The notes: a model not told the origin generated them from the letters alone. A stretch of 16,944 nucleotides of DNA from an uncultured Solobacterium sp. (GCA_900547815.1 URHY01000047.1:1-16944), one strand, 5' to 3'; shown: positions 8,214 to 16,115, counted from the stretch's first letter. Numbers and translations are program-made.

Positions 8214-10068
8214 TTTTCTCTAGTTCCTCAAATAGACATTCCGTACTAATACCTTCTTGAATGCGTAAAGATCGAATTGAACCATGACAAACATAATGAT
8301 CACCAATTCCTAAGATATGAATTTTTTCATCTAATGTATTCATAAACTCTAAAATTGCACTTGATAATCCGCAAATCTTAACATCCGTTTCATATACAGT
8401 GATTGGAAGATTCATCTTTATTAAATCTTTCATCATAATTTCATCAATTGGCTTAAAGAAACGTGCGTTTACTACAAGTAAACCCATTTTATTTTCTCTA
8501 GCTTTATTTATTACATGATCTACATCTGTACCATATGTAATCACAATCTGTGATGGCGTTCCAATCACGAATTTTTCCCAAGACCCAATAGGTATCAGGG
8601 AATAAGACTTATTCTTTACGTACTTCACATTACCTCTTGGATAACGCACACAGAATGGTTTGTTTGATTGGAATGCAGTATAAATCAAGTTTTGCGCTTC
8701 ATTAGCATCTTTAGGCTGTGATAACACTAGATTTGGAATACTTCTTAGCATCGCAATATCAAATACGCCTTGATGCGTTTCTCCATCATCTCCAACAAGA
8801 CCACAACGATCAATACCAATCACAACTGGCACATTCATTCTTGCCATATCATGATTCACTTGATCATAGGCTCTTTGAAGGAAAGATGAATAGATACTCA
8901 CAAATGGTTTTAGCCCACCAAATGCCATTGCACAAGCCATAGTTACGGCATGTTGCTCGGCAATACCACAATCAAAGAAACGATCAGGGAAACGTTTTTG
9001 AAATTCCAATAATTTACTTCCCTGAGCCATAGCAGGTGTAATTGCCACAATAGTCTTATCTTTTTGAGCAAGATCCATCACAGTATTTGAAATAACTTGT
9101 GACCAAGAAATTTCATTTGGAGGAAGTATACTTAAAGATTTGCCTGTCGCAACATCGAATGGACTAACCCCATGCCATTTTCCAACTTTGTCTTGCTCTG
9201 CATATTTATAGCCTTTTCCTTTTTGAGTTAAAACATGCACAACAATTGGGCCATCATGCTCTTTTGCAGCTTGAAATACTTTAATCAAACTTTGAATGTC
9301 ATGACCATCAACAGGTCCCATATAATCCAAATTAAATTCCTTAAATAATGGTGCATCAATCACTTCATCCTTGATCTTATCTCTAAAATGCGACAATGTA
9401 CTCAATACATTACTTCCTAATTTATTAGATTTCAAATTATTCTTTACATCATGTTTAAGATCCAAATATAAATGAGAAGCCCGAATATCTGTGATACGTT
9501 TTTCCACACCACTATAATTTTTAGAAATCGACATATTATTATCATTAAAAATGATGACCATTTTCTTTTGTTTAGAGCCAATATCATTTAGGGCCTCTAA
9601 AGCCATTCCACCTGTTAATGAGCCATCTCCAATTAGAGCAATCACTTGATAATCCTCGTGCAAAAGGTCACGTGCTATCGCATAACCAAGTGCAGCCGAT
9701 AAAGATGTTGAAGAATGTCCCGCTTCCCAACAATCATATTTACTTTCACTTCTTTTCTGATATCCAGAAAGACCACCTTTTTTTCGTAAAGTCGCAAATT
9801 GTGTAGATCTACCCGTTAATATTTTATGTGTGTAACACTGATGACCTACATCAAAAATCATTTTATCTTTAGGTGAATCGAAGACATAGTGCATAGCCAC
9901 TGTGACTTCTACAATTCCTAAATTACTTGATAAATGACCACCTGTCTTTGAGATTGAATCAATCAAAAAAGCTCGAATATCACTACATAATTGTGTGAGT
10001 TCTTCAATCGATAAATCTTTGATTTGACTAGGCGATTCAATATCATACACTTGACATATCTTTTTCAT
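8206..10068 (-). CDS. dxs: 1-deoxy-D-xylulose-5-phosphate synthase
   Basis: Thiamine-diphosphate enzyme joining pyruvate and glyceraldehyde-3-phosphate to give DXP, the entry step of the MEP isoprenoid pathway and a source for thiamine and pyridoxal. The 620-residue length is normal. Seen: GGHLSSNLG with His45, DVGHQ with His76, the ThDP motif GDGSLTGG (147-154) with NDNNMSIS (175-182), and FDCGIAEQHA with catalytic Glu371. The C-terminal transketolase domain includes FCVRYPRG. A GAGGG ribosome site lies 7 bases before the ATG. A terminator-like hairpin ends only a few bases before that site, suggesting leader control. It overlaps tlyA by 8 bases. Together with ispA it shows the cell uses the MEP route. 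Confidence 0.97.
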   Translation of the reverse strand: MKKICQVYDIESPSQIKDLSIEELTQLCSDIRAFLIDSISKTGGHLSSNLGIVEVTVAMHYVFDSPKDKMIFDVGHQCYTHKILTGRSTQFATLRKKGGLSGYQKRSESKYDCWEAGHSSTSLSAALGYAIARDLLHEDYQVIALIGDGSLTGGMALEALNDIGSKQKKMVIIFNDNNMSISKNYSGVEKRITDIRASHLYLDLKHDVKNNLKSNKLGSNVLSTLSHFRDKIKDEVIDAPLFKEFNLDYMGPVDGHDIQSLIKVFQAAKEHDGPIVVHVLTQKGKGYKYAEQDKVGKWHGVSPFDVATGKSLSILPPNEISWSQVISNTVMDLAQKDKTIVAITPAMAQGSKLLEFQKRFPDRFFDCGIAEQHAVTMACAMAFGGLKPFVSIYSSFLQRAYDQVNHDMARMNVPVVIGIDRCGLVGDDGETHQGVFDIAMLRSIPNLVLSQPKDANEAQNLIYTAFQSNKPFCVRYPRGNVKYVKNKSYSLIPIGSWEKFVIGTPSQIVITYGTDVDHVINKARENKMGLLVVNARFFKPIDEIMMKDLIKMNLPITVYETDVKICGLSSAILEFMNTLDEKIHILGIGDHYVCHGSIRSLRIQEGISTECLFEELEKNE

Positions 10069-10083
10069 TTTTAAACCCTCGTT

Positions 10084-10113
10084 AAAAAAACTAGTCCGCT
10101 AAAGACTAGTTTT
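10084..10113 (-). terminator. Intrinsic terminator / possible attenuator before dxs
   Basis: On the minus strand AAAACTAGTC and GACTAGTTTT form a perfect 10-pair stem around TTTAGCG, followed by a T-run that ends a few bases before the dxs ribosome site. It may end the nucleotidase-to-ispA transcript. GCTAAA (10111-10116) can instead pair with TTTAGC (10098-10103) in the terminator loop, forming a 6-pair competing hairpin. No convincing promoter was seen between the ispA stop and the hairpin. Confidence 0.8.
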
Positions 10114-10156
10114 AGCTATTAATAATATACCTCTTTTTGTGAAAAATATCTATATA

Positions 10157-11005
10157 TTAATATGTACGCTTAATTAAACTATCTAATACTTTTATCAAAG
10201 AAGTCACATCACAGCTGACTTTTCCTAGTTCTTTTCGAATCGTTTCGTCATAGCTTTTTACCATATCTCTAGCACCATTTAGTCCTAATAAAGATACAGC
10301 TGTAACCTTATTATTATCTTCATCACTCAATGATTTTCCAACTACTTCTTCACTACCCGTTACATCCAAGATATCATCCTGCATTTGAAATTCTAAACCT
10401 AATACAAGACCAATTTTTCTAAAGCTGTCAACATCATCAAATTTATTTGCCAATATACAACCACACACTAAAGGTAAAGTTAATAATTTACTTGTTTTAT
10501 AATGGTCGATTTCTTGTAACAATGCAAATGTAGGATTCTTATCGTTTTCAGCCTGCAAATCCAATGTTTGACCATAAATCATGCCATCAATTCCTGCATA
10601 CCACGAAAGAGCTTTAACTAAAGCTACCTTTTGTTCTGCACTACACTCACTATCTAATACAACTTCAAATGCCTTTGTAAGTAGACCATCCCCAGCAAGT
10701 ATAGCTGTTGCTTCATCATAAGCTTTATGGCAACTAGGCTTACCACGACGTAAATCATCATTATCCATAGCTGGAAGATCATCATGAACCAATGAATATG
10801 TATGAATCATTTCAATAGCGCAAGCACAAGGATATCCAAATCTTGCTTCGATTCCATATCCTTCTAATACAGAAAATAACAACATTGGACGCACTCTTTT
10901 ACCACCATTCATCAATGAATAGGCCATGGCATCTTTAGTACGACTATCATCGTTTTCTTGTACACGCATCAATAAATAATCTTCAAATTCCTTATTCACT
11001 AACAT
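10157..11005 (-). CDS. ispA: Polyprenyl (farnesyl-type) diphosphate synthase
   Basis: Short-chain trans-prenyltransferase of 282 residues that condenses IPP with allylic diphosphates, probably to farnesyl diphosphate, feeding undecaprenyl and quinone-type lipids. The first Asp-rich motif is DDLPAMDNDD (75-84) with the bacterial two-residue insertion; the second is DDILD (210-214). GGKRVRP (34-40) binds IPP. Tyr70, five residues before the first motif, suggests a short product, but the chain length is inferred. Its ATG lies inside the xseB tail (14-base overlap) with GGAGGTG upstream. The xseB-ispA-dxs order is the conserved Firmicute arrangement. Confidence 0.94.
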   Translation of the reverse strand: MLVNKEFEDYLLMRVQENDDSRTKDAMAYSLMNGGKRVRPMLLFSVLEGYGIEARFGYPCACAIEMIHTYSLVHDDLPAMDNDDLRRGKPSCHKAYDEATAILAGDGLLTKAFEVVLDSECSAEQKVALVKALSWYAGIDGMIYGQTLDLQAENDKNPTFALLQEIDHYKTSKLLTLPLVCGCILANKFDDVDSFRKIGLVLGLEFQMQDDILDVTGSEEVVGKSLSDEDNNKVTAVSLLGLNGARDMVKSYDETIRKELGKVSCDVTSLIKVLDSLIKRTY

Positions 11006-11201
11006 CTTGATTCACCTCCATCAACTGATCCATTTTATTTTCAAATTTCTTAAGCTGCTTTTCACATTGAGCACTTAATTTTAAACCCTCTTCAAACAAT
11101 GACATTGCCTCTTCAAGTTCTAACTCATTATTGTTTAATAAAGTTACTATCTCATCTAAGCGTTTCATAGCTTCTTGAAATTTTAATTGTTTTGCGGCCA
11201 T
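10992..11201 (-). CDS. xseB: Exonuclease VII small subunit
   Basis: A 69-residue, mostly helical protein with the XseB pattern: FQEAMKRLDEIV, LEEAMSLFEEGLKL and a charged C-terminus. Several copies assemble along the XseA coiled coil to form exonuclease VII, which degrades single-stranded DNA into oligonucleotides. It starts right after the xseA stop, with AGGAGG formed by the last xseA codons, and overlaps ispA by 14 bases. Its small size is normal for the family, and the place next to xseA makes the call firm. Confidence 0.93.
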   Translation of the reverse strand: MAAKQLKFQEAMKRLDEIVTLLNNNELELEEAMSLFEEGLKLSAQCEKQLKKFENKMDQLMEVNQDVSE

Positions 11202-11202
11202 C

Positions 11203-12534
11203 CTATTCCTCCTTACAAGATGTTATTCGAGAAGTAATACTACCATCATGCACCCTAGTTACCATTATATCATCCTTATTGACATCACTAATACTATTAA
11301 TGACTTTATTTTCTATTTTAGAAATACTATACCCTCGAGAAAGAACTTTTAAAGGAGAATAAGCATCTAATAAAGCACAATCTCGCTGCAATAAATGCCT
11401 TGCATCTTGTAATTTAGTTTGCATACTCATTTCAAGTTTTTCTGGAATATTTAAAAGTTTATTTTCATGATATTTTAATATTCGATTCATATTTAAACCT
11501 AATTGCTCACGAGAATTTAAAATTAAGTTCATCTTTTGAAGTTCTAAAGATAATGCATGCTCTAATTGCGTGTTATATGCATCCAACTTTAATTGTTTTT
11601 CAATAATAAAAGACTTAGGATCCTTTAAATATGGATGATTCTGGTATAAATTCAATTTGGATCTATATTGATCCAATATAATAGACATGTTTCTAGATAA
11701 TAACACTTTATCTTTTATAATTTTTGCCATTACTTCATTTTGATCTATACTGACCCATTGTGCTGCAGCAGTTGGAGTAACACTTCTATGATCACATACT
11801 AAATCACATAAAGTCGTATCCACTTCATGGCCTACACCACTTACAATGTATGTATTTAAATCATAAATTGTTTTGACAAGTTCTACATCATTGAAACAGA
11901 ATAAGTCCTCAAAGCTTCCACCTCCACGCACAATCAACAATGCATCATGTCCACAAAAATCTGCCTTTTTCAATGATTGAATCAAACTTTTTGGAGCTAA
12001 ATTTCCTTGGACAAGACTTGGATACAATGTAACTTTCATCATGGGCCAACGCCTTTGAATCGTAGACAGCACATCTTGTAAAGCAGCAGCATTAGCACCG
12101 GTAATAACACCAATATTTTCAATATATTCGGGTTTAGATTTCTTATGATCTTCTGCAAAATAACCAGCCTTTAAAAGATCTTGCTTTCTTTTTTCAAACT
12201 CTAAAAAAAGATTTCCTAAGCCATCTTGCTTCATTTGACGAATCACAAGTTGGAGACTGCCTCTTTGTTCATAAACATTGATGCTTCCTGAAATAAGTAC
12301 ACGCATACCTTCTTGTACATCAAAATTTAATCGTGACACATAGCTTGAAAACATAACACAGCTCATTTCACCACTTTTATCTTTTAAAGAAAAATAATAA
12401 TGTCCTGAACGATGTTTTGTAAGGTTGCTGATTTCGCCTTGAACCCAAATTCCATCTAGGTCCATTGTTTGTGTTAAAACGTTTTTTATACGAGCAATAA
12501 CACTTGAAATACTTACAACCATTTCATTTCTCAT
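11203..12534 (-). CDS. xseA: Exonuclease VII large subunit
   Basis: Catalytic subunit of exonuclease VII, 443 residues. The N-terminal OB fold (about 28-100) contains WVQGEISN (30-37). The catalytic core begins with GVITGANAAALQDV (142-155) and includes IVRGGGSFEDLFCFND and GVGHEVDTTLCDLVCDHRS. A long helical coiled-coil segment (about 265-400) carries the small subunits, followed by the C-terminal SPLKVLSRGYSI strand swap. The start ATG overlaps the nusB stop (ATGA). The ribosome site is weak, so translation probably depends on coupling to nusB. In Bacillus folD lies between nusB and xseA; it is absent here. Confidence 0.95.
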   Translation of the reverse strand: MRNEMVVSISSVIARIKNVLTQTMDLDGIWVQGEISNLTKHRSGHYYFSLKDKSGEMSCVMFSSYVSRLNFDVQEGMRVLISGSINVYEQRGSLQLVIRQMKQDGLGNLFLEFEKRKQDLLKAGYFAEDHKKSKPEYIENIGVITGANAAALQDVLSTIQRRWPMMKVTLYPSLVQGNLAPKSLIQSLKKADFCGHDALLIVRGGGSFEDLFCFNDVELVKTIYDLNTYIVSGVGHEVDTTLCDLVCDHRSVTPTAAAQWVSIDQNEVMAKIIKDKVLLSRNMSIILDQYRSKLNLYQNHPYLKDPKSFIIEKQLKLDAYNTQLEHALSLELQKMNLILNSREQLGLNMNRILKYHENKLLNIPEKLEMSMQTKLQDARHLLQRDCALLDAYSPLKVLSRGYSISKIENKVINSISDVNKDDIMVTRVHDGSITSRITSCKEE

Positions 12535-12908
12535 AGCTGGTCAAGAACTCCATTTAATAATTTATATGAGTTATCATCACAATATTTTTTTGCTAAAGTA
12601 ATTGCTTCATTAATGACTACTGCCTTTGGTGTATCATTTGCCAAGATTTCCTGGAAAGAAATCAACAAAATAGCTTGTTCTAACATACTTAAACGATCAA
12701 AATCCCAGTCATCTCGCAACAATTCATTGATTTTTTGTTCAAATGCTTCTTTGTTTTCTACTGTTCCCATTGTTAAGCTGTATAAATATCCATCAATGTC
12801 ATTTGAACCTTTCATTACATCAAAAACACATTTACGAATATCCTTTCCTAATAATAAGTGTTGATATACACTTTGCATCGCAATTACACGTTGTTCATGT
12901 CTATTCAT
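12531..12908 (-). CDS. nusB: Transcription antitermination factor NusB
   Basis: Small all-helical RNA-binding protein (125 residues) that with NusE (S10) binds boxA and promotes antitermination of rRNA operons. Seen are the N-terminal arginine-rich MNRHEQRVIAMQSVYQ, the core DWDFDRLSMLEQAILLISFQEIL, and the family's C-terminal PKAVVINEAITLAKKYCDDNSYKLLNGVLDQL. The ATG follows the nucleotidase stop directly (TAAATG), with GGAG nine bases upstream. It lies downstream of the intrinsic terminator at 13814-13843, raising the possibility of self-regulation through read-through, which is inference only. Confidence 0.95.
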   Translation of the reverse strand: MNRHEQRVIAMQSVYQHLLLGKDIRKCVFDVMKGSNDIDGYLYSLTMGTVENKEAFEQKINELLRDDWDFDRLSMLEQAILLISFQEILANDTPKAVVINEAITLAKKYCDDNSYKLLNGVLDQL

Positions 12909-13805
12909 TTACATTTCTCCTTCTCTATATAGTACACGGGCACTAGGCACTACATCACTTGCAGGTGCTGCATGCACGTCTTGATCATCAAAAAATATAT
13001 TGGCGCCAAAACAAGCTAGCACATCCGCTTTTTTTGCGCCTTGCATAAAGAATACTTCATCAACGACAATATTCCATGCTCTTAAAGTTTTAATCACTCG
13101 AACTCCTGTATCTTTATTTCGGGCTGTGACAATGGCTGTTCTCAAAACATTTAAATCCTTCGTTTCATTCTGAAGCCAAGATAAACTTTTCAACAATGAA
13201 GCCATAGGACCTTTTTGTAAAACCACATCCTGATTTAGAATCTCATTTTCATTAAAAGCATCTAAACCATGTTCTTGATAGATTTTTTCAGATTCTGCCG
13301 AAAATAAGACGGCATCTGCATCAAAGGCAATACGAATCTGATTATCCGGGAAGCTATATTTTGTATCTCGTGCATAGATCATACCAGCTGCAAAGCCTGC
13401 ATGAATTGCATTTGATACATCATTTTCATTACACGACAAGAATAAATCGACACCAAAGGCAGAAAGGTATCGACTAATATCTTCTCCTCCACTTAAAACC
13501 ATACGTCCAATATCCATATTGTAATGCTCTAGTGAGTTAATGATACGCAATGAAGTATCCGCACTATTTCTTGACATTACAATTACTTCAACAAGTTTTC
13601 GGCTGGCAAGCTTATTGATGTTTAATAAATTTTTTACTAACGTAAAACCACTACCAGGACTTAGCACATCGTTTTCATGAACAATTTGATATTCACGATA
13701 TGCATCCAATCCTTTTTTTTCAAAAACTTCATTTTCTTTTTCTAAATTGAACAAAGCTCTTGAACTAATACCTACTACAAGATAATTTTCGAAAGATACA
13801 CTCAT
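12909..13805 (-). CDS. 5'-nucleotidase family protein (PF06189-like), internally duplicated
   Basis: A 298-residue protein resembling the 5'-nucleotidase family PF06189 (related to cytosolic 5'-nucleotidase I), expected to remove phosphate from nucleoside monophosphates. The likely HAD nucleophile site is FDADAVLF (161-168, D162/D164), with FFDDQD near 271-276 as probable metal-binding motif. The two halves look like copies: GLDAY (32-36) matches GLDAF (180-184), and VMSRNSADTSLRIINSL matches VTARNKDTGVRVIKTL. The N-terminal half lacks the DxD at the matching place (GISSR, 12-16), so only the C-terminal half should be catalytic. No Shine-Dalgarno precedes the ATG, which lies about 8 bases after a terminator T-run. 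It ends directly against nusB. Substrate preference is unknown. Confidence 0.82.
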   Translation of the reverse strand: MSVSFENYLVVGISSRALFNLEKENEVFEKKGLDAYREYQIVHENDVLSPGSGFTLVKNLLNINKLASRKLVEVIVMSRNSADTSLRIINSLEHYNMDIGRMVLSGGEDISRYLSAFGVDLFLSCNENDVSNAIHAGFAAGMIYARDTKYSFPDNQIRIAFDADAVLFSAESEKIYQEHGLDAFNENEILNQDVVLQKGPMASLLKSLSWLQNETKDLNVLRTAIVTARNKDTGVRVIKTLRAWNIVVDEVFFMQGAKKADVLACFGANIFFDDQDVHAAPASDVVPSARVLYREGEM

Positions 13806-13813
13806 AAATTTTT

Positions 13814-13843
13814 AAAAAAAGGAAACCTTTGAAAGATTTCCTT
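13814..13843 (-). terminator. Intrinsic terminator after the Gls24-family gene
   Basis: On the minus strand AAGGAAA pairs with TTTCCTT (7 pairs), extended inside by CTTT/AAAG pairing after one mismatch, and a run of 7 Ts follows. The gene's stop codon lies in the 5' arm. It ends about 8 bases before the next start codon, leaving no room for a normal promoter and ribosome site. Confidence 0.85.
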
Positions 13844-14171
13844 AAAAAATAAATCCAGTCACCTGAATTTCAATAGCTTCAGGTTTAAAGTCTGTCATAT
13901 AAGAAATACTTTCAAAGATCTTGTTTTGTAGATTTAAACAAACATCACTCACATTTGCCTTGTGATTGACTTTAACAGGAATCGATAATGTCAATTTATT
14001 ATCATCCACTTTTGTGACAATACCTGTTTTAAATGGTTTTGTTCCTTCTGCGAGTTGAACATTTTCATCTTCTTCGATGACATTTTTCGCAATCGTAGAA
14101 AAAACTGTCTTATTTAAAGAAATAACACCGTATTCATTACCTGGTTCTAATTCGATATATTCTTTCGCCAT
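13842..14171 (-). CDS. Asp23/Gls24 family protein (YqhY-like)
   Basis: A small (109-residue) cytosolic protein of the Asp23/Gls24 family. It shows the opening EYGVISLNKTVFSTIAKNVIEE, the middle VDDNKLTLSIPVKV and the ending VNLQ-like segment leading to IEIQVTGF. Family members are linked to envelope stress, and in Bacillus YqhY influences acetyl-CoA carboxylase; the molecular function is not settled. The ATG at 14171 has AAGGTG seven bases upstream. A TTG 11 codons earlier is in frame but lacks a site and would extend into the ribosome site region, so I reject it. Its place before nusB matches Bacillus yqhY. The terminator overlaps its stop. Confidence 0.87.
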   Translation of the reverse strand: MAKEYIELEPGNEYGVISLNKTVFSTIAKNVIEEDENVQLAEGTKPFKTGIVTKVDDNKLTLSIPVKVNHKANVSDVCLNLQNKIFESISYMTDFKPEAIEIQVTGFIF

Positions 14172-14209
14172 AATTTCACCTTCACTTCTCTTTAAGTATA
14201 TCAAAAAAG

Positions 14210-15187
14210 TTATTTAAACTCAAAAACTTTCTTATCCCAAAGTGATGTAGTTCTCGCAACATATTTTGAATCTTGTAAAATCACTTTCTTACAAGTAAGA
14301 ATATCACTTTGTAGTTGTTTTTTTAATGCTTCAAAACCATCAAAACGAATTTCATTGCGTGTCTTTTTCAAAAAGAAAAACCGAACGTTTTCATCATATA
14401 TATCTTGATCAAAATCAAAGATATGTGCTTCAATCGAAACCTTTTTATTTTCAAATGTAGGATTATTACCCACATTGATCATAGCACCATATAAAGTATC
14501 TTTAACACAGACAAAACCAGCATAGACACCACTTGAAGGAACTAGATAGTCTGGATCTACACCTAGATTTGCGGTAGGAAAATTCAATAAAGTACTTCCT
14601 CTTTTAAATCCATGTTCAATACAACCTTCTATTGAATACATATAACCTAAAAGCTCATTAGCCAAATCAATCTTTCCACTTTGAATCAAAGGCTCAATAC
14701 GACTTGATGAAATCTTTTCATTCTTCGAATTGACACTATCAATGACAGAAACATCAAAATAGTTTTGACTTTGTAGAGTCTTCACATTCCCAGAATTTTT
14801 AGATGCATATTTAAAATCAAATCCACAAGTGATATGGACAACATTCATGCTTTTTAACAACAAATGAAAAGCATCTACATCTAATGCCGAAAAATCTTTT
14901 GAAAAAGTAATCACATACATCACTTCAATACCCATTGAACTTGCCAATTGGATACGATCTTGAAGTGTTGTGATATGCCTGCATACACGATCGGGAAAGA
15001 AAATCTTCCAAGGATCTGGATCAAATGTAATCAAACCACTTTTAATGTTTAATTCTTTTGCCTTTTTAATACAATCTGCAATCAAAGCCTGATGCCCTGT
15101 ATGTAATCCATCAAAAAAGCCTATACAACAAGAACTCTTAGGTAAATTTTTATGTACATTTGAATAATCAATACGAATAACTTCCAT
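14210..15187 (-). CDS. ribF: Bifunctional riboflavin kinase / FAD synthetase
   Basis: Makes FMN from riboflavin and ATP, then FAD. The N-terminal FMN-adenylyltransferase domain (about 1-180) has the nucleotidyltransferase motif GFFDGLHTGH (23-32), GFDF (122-125) and SSSRIEPLI (160-168). The C-terminal kinase domain (about 182-295) has KRGSTLLNFPTANLG (195-209). From the ATG at 15187 the product has 325 residues. I prefer this start to the ATG two codons upstream (15193), because AGAGGT lies 8 bases from 15187 but only 2 from 15193; it also gives a TAATG overlap with truB. About 30 residues follow the usual kinase end, a modest C-terminal extension of unknown role. No FMN riboswitch was recognised. 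Confidence 0.95.
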   Translation of the reverse strand: MEVIRIDYSNVHKNLPKSSCCIGFFDGLHTGHQALIADCIKKAKELNIKSGLITFDPDPWKIFFPDRVCRHITTLQDRIQLASSMGIEVMYVITFSKDFSALDVDAFHLLLKSMNVVHITCGFDFKYASKNSGNVKTLQSQNYFDVSVIDSVNSKNEKISSSRIEPLIQSGKIDLANELLGYMYSIEGCIEHGFKRGSTLLNFPTANLGVDPDYLVPSSGVYAGFVCVKDTLYGAMINVGNNPTFENKKVSIEAHIFDFDQDIYDENVRFFFLKKTRNEIRFDGFEALKKQLQSDILTCKKVILQDSKYVARTTSLWDKKVFEFK

Positions 15188-16011
15188 TACCATAGACCTC
15201 TTTTACTTTTAAATAAACCTTCACGCTCTTTTTCATAGATAGCGATAGGCTCACCTGCATCTAAAATACATACTTCTTGATTTGGATTCTCTAAACGAAT
15301 GCGTTTTCCTTGGTATACATCTTGAATCGGTTGATAATTGATTTTATCTAAATGATCCAACACATAGATTGAAGGATATAAGATAGGTTCTTGCGTTTCT
15401 AAATCTTCAAGTGTTTGTGCCTGATCAATTGTAAAGCGACCCACTTTCGTTCGTCTTAAACTTTTCATACACCCTAGATTATTTGTATTTAAAGCCAAAT
15501 CACGACAAATACTACGTACATAGGTTCCACTTGAGCATGAGACTTTAAAGCTATAATCTCCTAAATCTTCCATCGAATAAATTTCAATATCACTATAGAC
15601 TTTAGGAACTTCAAGTCCCTCTCTTTGATAGTCCATTAATTTTTTACCATTCACTTTTTTATTAGAAGTCTTAGGCACCAATTGATGATTCTTTCCTACA
15701 AATTTTTGTAGTTCTTCTGAAAAAGAAAAATCCAAATTCACCTCTTTTTCAGCTTCTACTTCACCCCAAATATCATCGGTAGAAGTGCTTTTTCCAAATT
15801 CAATTTGTCCGATATATTCTTTATCGGTATCACTTAAAAACTGTAATAATTTACAAGATTTACCACAAAGAACAACTAAAACCCCGGTTGCGTTAGGATC
15901 TAATGTTCCTGTGTGCCCGAACTTTTTTTGTTTATATTTTTTTCGAAGCCAATTTACAACATCATGGCTTGTCATACCATACGGTTTATCAATAATTAAA
16001 ATTCCATCCAT
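15187..16011 (-). CDS. truB: tRNA pseudouridine-55 synthase TruB
   Basis: Converts U55 in the T-loop of tRNAs to pseudouridine. The 274-residue product starts with GILIIDKPYGMTSHDVV and has the catalytic motif GHTGTLDPNATG (32-43) with nucleophile Asp38. KVNGKKLMDYQREG and SGTYVRSICRDL (about 160-171) are the other core motifs, followed by a short PUA-like tail. AAGGTG lies 5 bases before the ATG. It is the first gene of the leftward block and is coupled to ribF (truB-ribF is a common Firmicute pair). A promoter with TTGACT/CATAGT is placed 40-70 bases upstream. Confidence 0.96.
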   Translation of the reverse strand: MDGILIIDKPYGMTSHDVVNWLRKKYKQKKFGHTGTLDPNATGVLVVLCGKSCKLLQFLSDTDKEYIGQIEFGKSTSTDDIWGEVEAEKEVNLDFSFSEELQKFVGKNHQLVPKTSNKKVNGKKLMDYQREGLEVPKVYSDIEIYSMEDLGDYSFKVSCSSGTYVRSICRDLALNTNNLGCMKSLRRTKVGRFTIDQAQTLEDLETQEPILYPSIYVLDHLDKINYQPIQDVYQGKRIRLENPNQEVCILDAGEPIAIYEKEREGLFKSKRGLW

Positions 16012-16054
16012 AATTTCACCTTTTATATTTTACTTGTTTTTAAAGGTACTTGCA

Positions 16055-16083
16055 ACTATGCACATTTGGTACTAAAAAGTCAA
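16055..16083 (-). promoter_or_regulatory. truB operon promoter
   Basis: On the minus strand TTGACT (16078-16083) and CATAGT (16055-16060) are separated by 17 bases. The -35 matches consensus at 5 of 6 positions and the -10 at 4 of 6. The leader would be about 35-40 bases, ending in the truB ribosome site. Confidence 0.55.
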
Positions 16084-16089
16084 GACTTG
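16077..16089. repeat. Palindrome overlapping both divergent -35 elements
   Basis: AAGTC-AA-GACTT (16077-16088) and, within it, CAAG-A-CTTG (16081-16089) are overlapping inverted repeats. They cover the -35 of the leftward truB promoter and touch the -35 of the rightward one. A regulator bound here could affect both, but short palindromes at AT-rich promoters also occur by chance. Confidence 0.3.
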
Positions 16090-16115
16090 TATTCTATTAT
16101 GAAGTTCGTTATTAT
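16087..16115 (+). promoter_or_regulatory. Promoter for the structured RNA candidate and/or the HD gene
   Basis: TTGTAT (16087-16092), a 17-base spacer and TATTAT (16110-16115). A start about 7 bases downstream of the -10 is position 16122, the first base of the long closing helix of the RNA candidate. This match in position supports both calls. Confidence 0.5.

Noticed and set aside
12613..12946. Rightward open frames opposite nusB and the nucleotidase gene
   Set aside because: They are antisense to well-supported genes, lack ribosome sites and have no recognisable protein features.
14172..14204. Upstream TTG start of the Gls24-family protein
   Set aside because: No ribosome site precedes it; the ATG at 14171 has AAGGTG at proper spacing and gives the usual N-terminus.
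15188..15193. Upstream ATG start of ribF at 15193
   Set aside because: AGAGGT is only 2 bases away, too close; the ATG at 15187 has 8-base spacing.
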